Below, piece by piece: positions 7,385 to 10,882 of a DNA stretch of 10,882 nucleotides. Position numbers and translations under genes: made by a program. Under the pieces are notes generated by a model. It did no database searches. It was given only the letters and a program-made list of their open reading frames with translations, and was not told the DNA's origin. The DNA lies in contig JANXSC010000471.1 of assembly GCA_025352845.1 (NCBI GenBank), forward strand, positions 1 through 10,882, given 5' to 3'. Every line of letters starts with the position of its first letter. The first letter of the stretch is position 1. This DNA is from Opitutaceae bacterium. GTDB taxonomy: Bacteria > Verrucomicrobiota > Verrucomicrobiia > Opitutales > Opitutaceae.

Positions 7385-7414
7385 CCGTCCGCCGAACCAC
7401 CAACCCTCCCCTCC

Positions 7415-7861
7415 ATGGCTGGCTCCAGTCCCAAAGCCGAAGAAGGCAAAAAAAAGGCGCGTATCGAGATCATCCCGCTGATCGACGTCATCTTCTTTCT
7501 GCTCGCGACCTTCGTGTTGTTCACCCTCTCGCTTCAGCGCATTTCCTCGCTGCCGGTGCAGCTGCCCGTGGCCGCGCCGCCGGGGCCGCCGAATCCGAAC
7601 GACACGACGGTCTATCTCCAAGTCTCCGAAGACGGCACCTACTACTGGAAGCAAGGTTCCGGCACGGCCGAACTCATCTCCGTCGCCGAGATCGCGCCCA
7701 AGCTGGCCGACTACAAGCGCAGCGAGTCGACCCCGCGCGTGCTGATCCGCGGCGACACCAAGGCGAAATTCGGCGCCGCCGTCTTCGCTTTGGACGAAGT
7801 GAGAAAAGCAGGCATCGACCAAGTCTCCGTCGAGACGGTCTCCAGTCCCACCGGCCGGTAA
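7415..7861 (+). CDS. exbD: ExbD/TolR-family motor subunit, second copy
   Basis: A 148-residue paralogue of the preceding ExbD. Its residues 11-40 are identical to residues 12-41 of the first copy, covering the basic patch and the transmembrane helix with the conserved D24. The cytoplasmic head (PKAEE) and the periplasmic domain differ. After the helix comes a proline-rich linker (VAAPPGPPNPND, about 52-63) absent from the first copy, then VYLQVSEDGTYYW and a RVLIRGDTKAKFG segment near 108-120. The DNA in the shared part differs mainly at third codon positions, apart from one 20-bp identical run, so the likeness is mostly held by protein-level constraint. Codons 12-14 contain an A8 run (7448-7455). 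Only 11 bp separate it from tonB, so translation and assembly with TonB are probably linked. Confidence 0.93.
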   Translation: MAGSSPKAEEGKKKARIEIIPLIDVIFFLLATFVLFTLSLQRISSLPVQLPVAAPPGPPNPNDTTVYLQVSEDGTYYWKQGSGTAELISVAEIAPKLADYKRSESTPRVLIRGDTKAKFGAAVFALDEVRKAGIDQVSVETVSSPTGR

Positions 7862-7872
7862 TTCGCCCCACC

Positions 7873-8523
7873 ATGAACCGCGATCTCATCCTCGGCATCA
7901 TCATTTCCGCCTCGATCCATCTGGCGGTCTTTTTCGGTGATCGGCTCATCCCGAAATCGAAACCTGTCGTCAAGGTCGTCGAGGAGGTGCAAAAAATTCA
8001 GCTGATCGAGATGCCCAAGCTCGAGGAGGAGCCGGAGGTCGTGGAGGTAAACGAGGATGTAAAGCCTCTCGATCTCGCCCCGCCGATGCAGCAGGACGTG
8101 CCGCAATTGGTGCAGCCGGATTCCTTCGTCCAAAAAATTCAGCCGCCTCCGCCCGAAGGTCTGACCATCTCGGCCACGATGAACATCGTGCCCGAAATCC
8201 GCGACCCGAATATGTTTCGCGGCATGAAAGTATTCGATCCCTCGATGCTCGACCAGCAGCCGCAGGCGCGCTTTCAGGCCAAGCCGCAGTATCCCTTTGA
8301 AATGCGCCGCGCCGGTATCGCCGGCGAAGTCGTCGTCGACTTCATCGTCGACGACAAGGGCGACGTGCAAAACGCGTTTGCGCTCCGCTCCTCGCAGCGT
8401 GAATTCGAAGCCGCGGCCGTGCAGGCCGTGAGCAAATGGAAGTTCAAAGCCGGCCGCAAAGGCGGCAAAGAGGTCCCCACCCACATGCAGGTGCCGATCG
8501 TCTTCACCCTTAACGAGGAATAA
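7873..8523 (+). CDS. tonB: TonB-family energy transducer
   Basis: A 216-residue protein with an N-terminal membrane anchor (about 5-22), a periplasmic linker and a C-terminal TonB domain. The anchor contains S12-xxx-H16, the same spacing as the Ser16/His20 pair that lets E. coli TonB work with ExbB/ExbD. The linker (about 28-128) is acidic and Val/Pro-rich (PEVVEVNEDVKPLDLAPP) rather than the Glu-Pro/Lys-Pro repeats of the enterobacterial protein. The last 80 residues fit the TonB C-terminal family: YPFEMRRAGIAGEVVVDF from 140, VDDKGDV, SSQREFEAAAVQAVSKWKF (173-191) and VPIVF near the end. It should contact TonB boxes of outer-membrane receptors. It lies between the second exbD (11 bp) and the TPR gene (6 bp), which fixes it in one transcription unit. 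Confidence 0.94.
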   Translation: MNRDLILGIIISASIHLAVFFGDRLIPKSKPVVKVVEEVQKIQLIEMPKLEEEPEVVEVNEDVKPLDLAPPMQQDVPQLVQPDSFVQKIQPPPPEGLTISATMNIVPEIRDPNMFRGMKVFDPSMLDQQPQARFQAKPQYPFEMRRAGIAGEVVVDFIVDDKGDVQNAFALRSSQREFEAAAVQAVSKWKFKAGRKGGKEVPTHMQVPIVFTLNEE

Positions 8524-8529
8524 TCCATC

Positions 8530-10035
8530 GTGCCCGCCCTATCTTCACGCCTGAGTTCCATCTCGCCGCGCTTCCTTCGCCTCGCCGTCGCGCTCGCCCT
8601 CGGCAGCGTATTTTCGTCCGTATTCGCCCAGCAGGGCGGCGAGAAAAAAGTCACGCACAGCACCAGCGAGCCGACGCAAAAGGCGTTCACCAACCTTAAG
8701 CCGCTCCAAGATACCAGCGATTGGGATGGCATGCTTAAGTTGCTCGATGGCCTGACGCTCGCCCCCGGCAGCTATGACGAGGCTCTGGTCCTCGACATGA
8801 AGGCCAAACTCTACGCGCAGAAGAACCAATACGCGAAGGCCATCGCGCCATGGGAGCGCGTGGTGCAGCTGTCGGATCAGCACGGCTATTTTCCGGAAAA
8901 ACAGGTGCTCGAAATCGTCTTCTTCCTCGCCCAACTCATCGCCTCGGAGGGCGGCTCCTCAAAGGATATTAAGGTTCAGCAGCAGTATTTCGGCCGGGCG
9001 CTCGTTTACTTCAAGCGCTTCCTCGACAAGACGCCGAAGCCCACGCCTGAGGCGATCTCGACCTATGCGAGTATCCTTTACGCCAAGGCCACGGCGGACC
9101 CGAAGAATCTCGACCAAGCCTTGCTGAAAGAGGCTCGCGCCGTCGTGGATCGCGGACTCACCTCGACCATCAAGCCCAAGGAGACTTTCTATCTTCTGCT
9201 CCTGAGTCTGATGCAGCAGCAGAATGATTTGGCTGGTTCCGCTGAGATTTTCGAACTGCTCCTCAAGCAGACGCCGGCGAAAAAGGACTGGTGGGCGACG
9301 TTGATGGCAATCTACCTGCAGCTCTCCGACAAGGCGACCAAGGACAAGGACACCGAGCTCTCCCGCTCCCTCCTCGTCCGCGCCATCGTCACCGTGGAAC
9401 GCGCGCAGGCCCTCGGCTTCCTCAATACCCCCAAGGACAATTTCAATCTGGTATCCCTCTACCTGATGGGAAACCAGTTCACGAAAGGCACCGAGCTGCT
9501 CTACAACGGCATGAAGAAGGGCACGATTGATTCCGAGCCCTACAACTGGCGCATCCTCGGCCGCTACTATCAGGAGGCGAATCAGAACGACCAAGCCATA
9601 AAAGTTCTGATGGAAGCGACCCTGCTTTTCCCCAAAAATGGCGAGATCGAAATCAACCTCGCTCAAATCTACCTTCAGATGGAGAACAACCGCGAGGCGC
9701 TGAACCACGCCAAGCTCGCCGCCGCCAAGGGAAATTTCGAAACCACCAAGCCCTACGGCGTCTACTATCTCATCGCCTACACCGCCTTCGATCTCGGTGA
9801 ACTCGACGAATCCACGCAGGCGCTCGAAGCCGCCGAGAAATTTCCGGACTCCCTGAAGGACGCGCAGTTCGCCCGCCTGAAGGAAGTCGTCAAGGAAGCC
9901 ATCTCCGAGCGCGAGGCCAAAAACCGCCCGAAGGAAGCCCCCGTGAAGAAAGAAGCCTCTGCGCCCATGAAGAAGGAGACCGCCCCCGTCAAAATGGAAA
10001 CGTCCGCCCCGAACAAGGCTCCGGTCAAAAAGTAA
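8530..10035 (+). CDS. Exported tetratricopeptide-repeat protein of the TonB cluster
   Basis: A 501-residue protein starting with GTG at 8530, six bp after the tonB stop. That start is supported by a signal peptide (basic 1-18, hydrophobic 19-32, VFA before the likely cut at 33/34). The mature part is almost wholly helical with TPR-like pairs, clearest at about 81-114 (YDEALVLDMKAKLYAQKNQY) and 353-400 (QAIKVLMEATLLFP, then EIEINLAQIYLQMENN). The C-terminal tail from about 462 is disordered-looking and built of degenerate APVKKE/SAP repeats rich in Lys, Pro and Ala. TPR proteins act as docking scaffolds; one lies next to tonB in Vibrio-type TonB2 systems, which makes a periplasmic partner of the ExbB/ExbD/TonB complex the best guess. 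The basic tail could bind an acidic partner or cell-wall material (inference). No enzymatic motif seen. Confidence 0.88.
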   Translation: MPALSSRLSSISPRFLRLAVALALGSVFSSVFAQQGGEKKVTHSTSEPTQKAFTNLKPLQDTSDWDGMLKLLDGLTLAPGSYDEALVLDMKAKLYAQKNQYAKAIAPWERVVQLSDQHGYFPEKQVLEIVFFLAQLIASEGGSSKDIKVQQQYFGRALVYFKRFLDKTPKPTPEAISTYASILYAKATADPKNLDQALLKEARAVVDRGLTSTIKPKETFYLLLLSLMQQQNDLAGSAEIFELLLKQTPAKKDWWATLMAIYLQLSDKATKDKDTELSRSLLVRAIVTVERAQALGFLNTPKDNFNLVSLYLMGNQFTKGTELLYNGMKKGTIDSEPYNWRILGRYYQEANQNDQAIKVLMEATLLFPKNGEIEINLAQIYLQMENNREALNHAKLAAAKGNFETTKPYGVYYLIAYTAFDLGELDESTQALEAAEKFPDSLKDAQFARLKEVVKEAISEREAKNRPKEAPVKKEASAPMKKETAPVKMETSAPNKAPVKK

Positions 10036-10052
10036 GCCCGCACCCATTTCAC

Positions 10053-10613
10053 ATGAAGAAAAGCTACGTCTATTTCATCGCCCCGCTTGCCCTCTTGGTG
10101 GTGTTTATCTTTGGGTTCTATTGGAGTGCCCACAAGAATTTCGAGGACAAGGAAATCGCCAAGGTCAAGGAGGTCAGCGACTCCAAGCGGGCCAAATTGG
10201 AAAAGGAAGCCAAGGATCGCGCCAAGGCCGTCGAGGAGGCCGTGAAGCTCCAAGAAGCCCGCCGCATTCAGAAGAAAGCCCGCGAGGAGAAGGATGTGCG
10301 TGACAAGGAAGAGCGGGAGAAGGCCCGCCAAGCCCGGGACAAAGCCGGTCGCGACACCGAGAAACTCGAACAGCAGGCGAAACGCCTGCAGAAGGAAATC
10401 GACGTGGCGAAGAAAGAAGTCACCGAAGCCCAGACCGAGCGCAAACAGATGGCTGACGAGCAGACCTTTTTGAAAGCCTACGTGGCAAAGGCCGAGACCA
10501 ACTCCAAAAGCCTGAATGGCGTGCTCGAACGCATCGCAGCCGCCGACAAGGCCGCCGAAGACGCAATGAAGGCTGCCGAGGCCGCCGCCAAAGCCGCCGC
10601 CACCAAGAAATAA
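10053..10613 (+). CDS. Single-span membrane protein with long coiled coil, first of a tandem pair
   Basis: A 186-residue protein of no family I can name. MKK at the start is followed by one hydrophobic helix (about 7-25, containing P11), then an uninterrupted highly charged Lys/Glu/Ala/Arg helix predicted as coiled coil (about 30-150), and an Ala-rich end (AEDAMKAAEAAAKAAATKK). The positive N-terminus suggests N-in orientation, so the rod would lie in the periplasm. At 1.5 angstrom per residue the helix would be about 180 angstrom long, enough to cross most of the periplasm. Composition recalls the rod of TolA, but there is no C-terminal TolA/TonB domain and no Ser-xxx-His motif in the membrane helix. 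It lies 17 bp after the TPR gene and 23 bp before a similar gene, so it most likely works with the TonB machinery. Start chosen as the only ATG giving the membrane helix. Confidence 0.85.
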   Translation: MKKSYVYFIAPLALLVVFIFGFYWSAHKNFEDKEIAKVKEVSDSKRAKLEKEAKDRAKAVEEAVKLQEARRIQKKAREEKDVRDKEEREKARQARDKAGRDTEKLEQQAKRLQKEIDVAKKEVTEAQTERKQMADEQTFLKAYVAKAETNSKSLNGVLERIAAADKAAEDAMKAAEAAAKAAATKK

Positions 10614-10636
10614 CCCCCACCCTCCCTAATTTTCCG

Positions 10637-10882
10637 ATGAAAAAGTGGATGTATCTCATCTTCCCCGGCCTGATGCTAGCCGGCTTCCTTGCCATTTACA
10701 TGAGCTTCTCGAAGGACGCCGAGCTCCGTGAGAAAGCCCGTGCGGCCGAGGTGGAAAAAAAGCAAAAAGACGACAAGCAAAAGAAGGACGAGGCGGAAGA
10801 AAAAGCCAAGAAGGACGCGCTCGAGCGTCAGGCTACTCGCGAAGCGGATGAAGCCAAGAAAGAGGCGGACAAAGCCGCGAAG
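10637..10882 (+). CDS. Single-span membrane protein with coiled coil, second of a tandem pair (partial, C-terminus beyond window)
   Basis: The frame opens with ATG at 10637 and stays open to the right edge (82 codons seen). It has the same plan as its upstream neighbour: MKK, an aromatic/hydrophobic membrane helix (about 4-23, with a Pro at 10), then a charged Lys/Glu/Asp/Ala helix (RAAEVEKKQKDDKQKKDEAE and onward). Alignment of the first 30 residues keeps MKK, aromatic residues and the proline, but overall identity is modest outside composition, so the two are probable rather than certain paralogues. It lies 23 bp downstream of the first copy. Function unknown; a C-terminal domain outside the window could change the reading. 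No Shine-Dalgarno precedes it; the leader is CCCCCACCCTCCC-like. Confidence 0.8.
   Translation, partial: MKKWMYLIFPGLMLAGFLAIYMSFSKDAELREKARAAEVEKKQKDDKQKKDEAEEKAKKDALERQATREADEAKKEADKAAK

Noticed and set aside
6221..7861. Reading the exbB/exbD genes as a flagellar MotA/MotB stator or a TolQ/TolR pair
   Set aside because: The ExbB-like protein is too short for MotA, no peptidoglycan-binding MotB domain follows, and a TonB with the Ser/His motif is directly downstream rather than TolA-TolB-Pal.
8959..10047. A 362-codon open frame on the minus strand opposite the TPR gene
   Set aside because: The sense strand has a signal peptide, TPR patterning and operon spacing; the antisense product is a Gly/Leu/Val-rich complement with no recognisable domain.

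Overview
The window reads as the chromosome of a GC-rich, Gram-negative bacterium. Outer-membrane lifestyle is shown by a complete ExbB/ExbD/TonB locus, signal peptides and long periplasmic coiled coils. None of the confident protein genes has a Shine-Dalgarno purine tract; most are preceded by C/T-rich leaders instead. Gene content, GC richness and this initiation style would fit the Verrucomicrobiota (Opitutaceae-like). That placement is an inference from style and content, with no marker gene in the window to prove it.

Layout. (1) Positions 1-2262, minus strand: a sodium/glutamate symporter (gltS), followed downstream by a secreted class A beta-lactamase-like protein that runs off the left edge and has all three active-site motifs altered. 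(2) Positions 2395-5181, plus strand and divergent from gltS: a large exported M14-family zinc carboxypeptidase with an intact metal site and a long C-terminal extension. (3) Positions 5310-5713: three tRNA genes, Lys(CTT), Thr(TGT) and Gln(CTG), with encoded CCA ends. (4) Positions 5714-6220: about 500 bp without a convincing gene, holding a possible promoter with a dyad and a bulged hairpin. (5) Positions 6221-10882 and beyond: a compact plus-strand cluster exbB - exbD - exbD - tonB - TPR protein - coiled-coil membrane protein - second coiled-coil membrane protein (cut by the right edge).

How the genes fit together. The last cluster is the most interesting part. ExbB and two ExbD subunits would form a proton-driven motor that energises TonB for outer-membrane transport. 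The signal-peptide-bearing TPR protein directly behind tonB recalls the TPR protein next to Vibrio-type TonB2 systems. The two tandem anchor-plus-coiled-coil proteins are not standard TonB components; their charged Lys/Glu/Ala helices look like the periplasmic rod of TolA but they lack the Ser-xxx-His transmembrane motif that TonB has. They are the best candidates here for a little-described extension of a TonB system. The left half (glutamate uptake, exported peptidase, beta-lactamase-like protein) is suggestive of peptide and amino acid use, but shared regulation is not shown.
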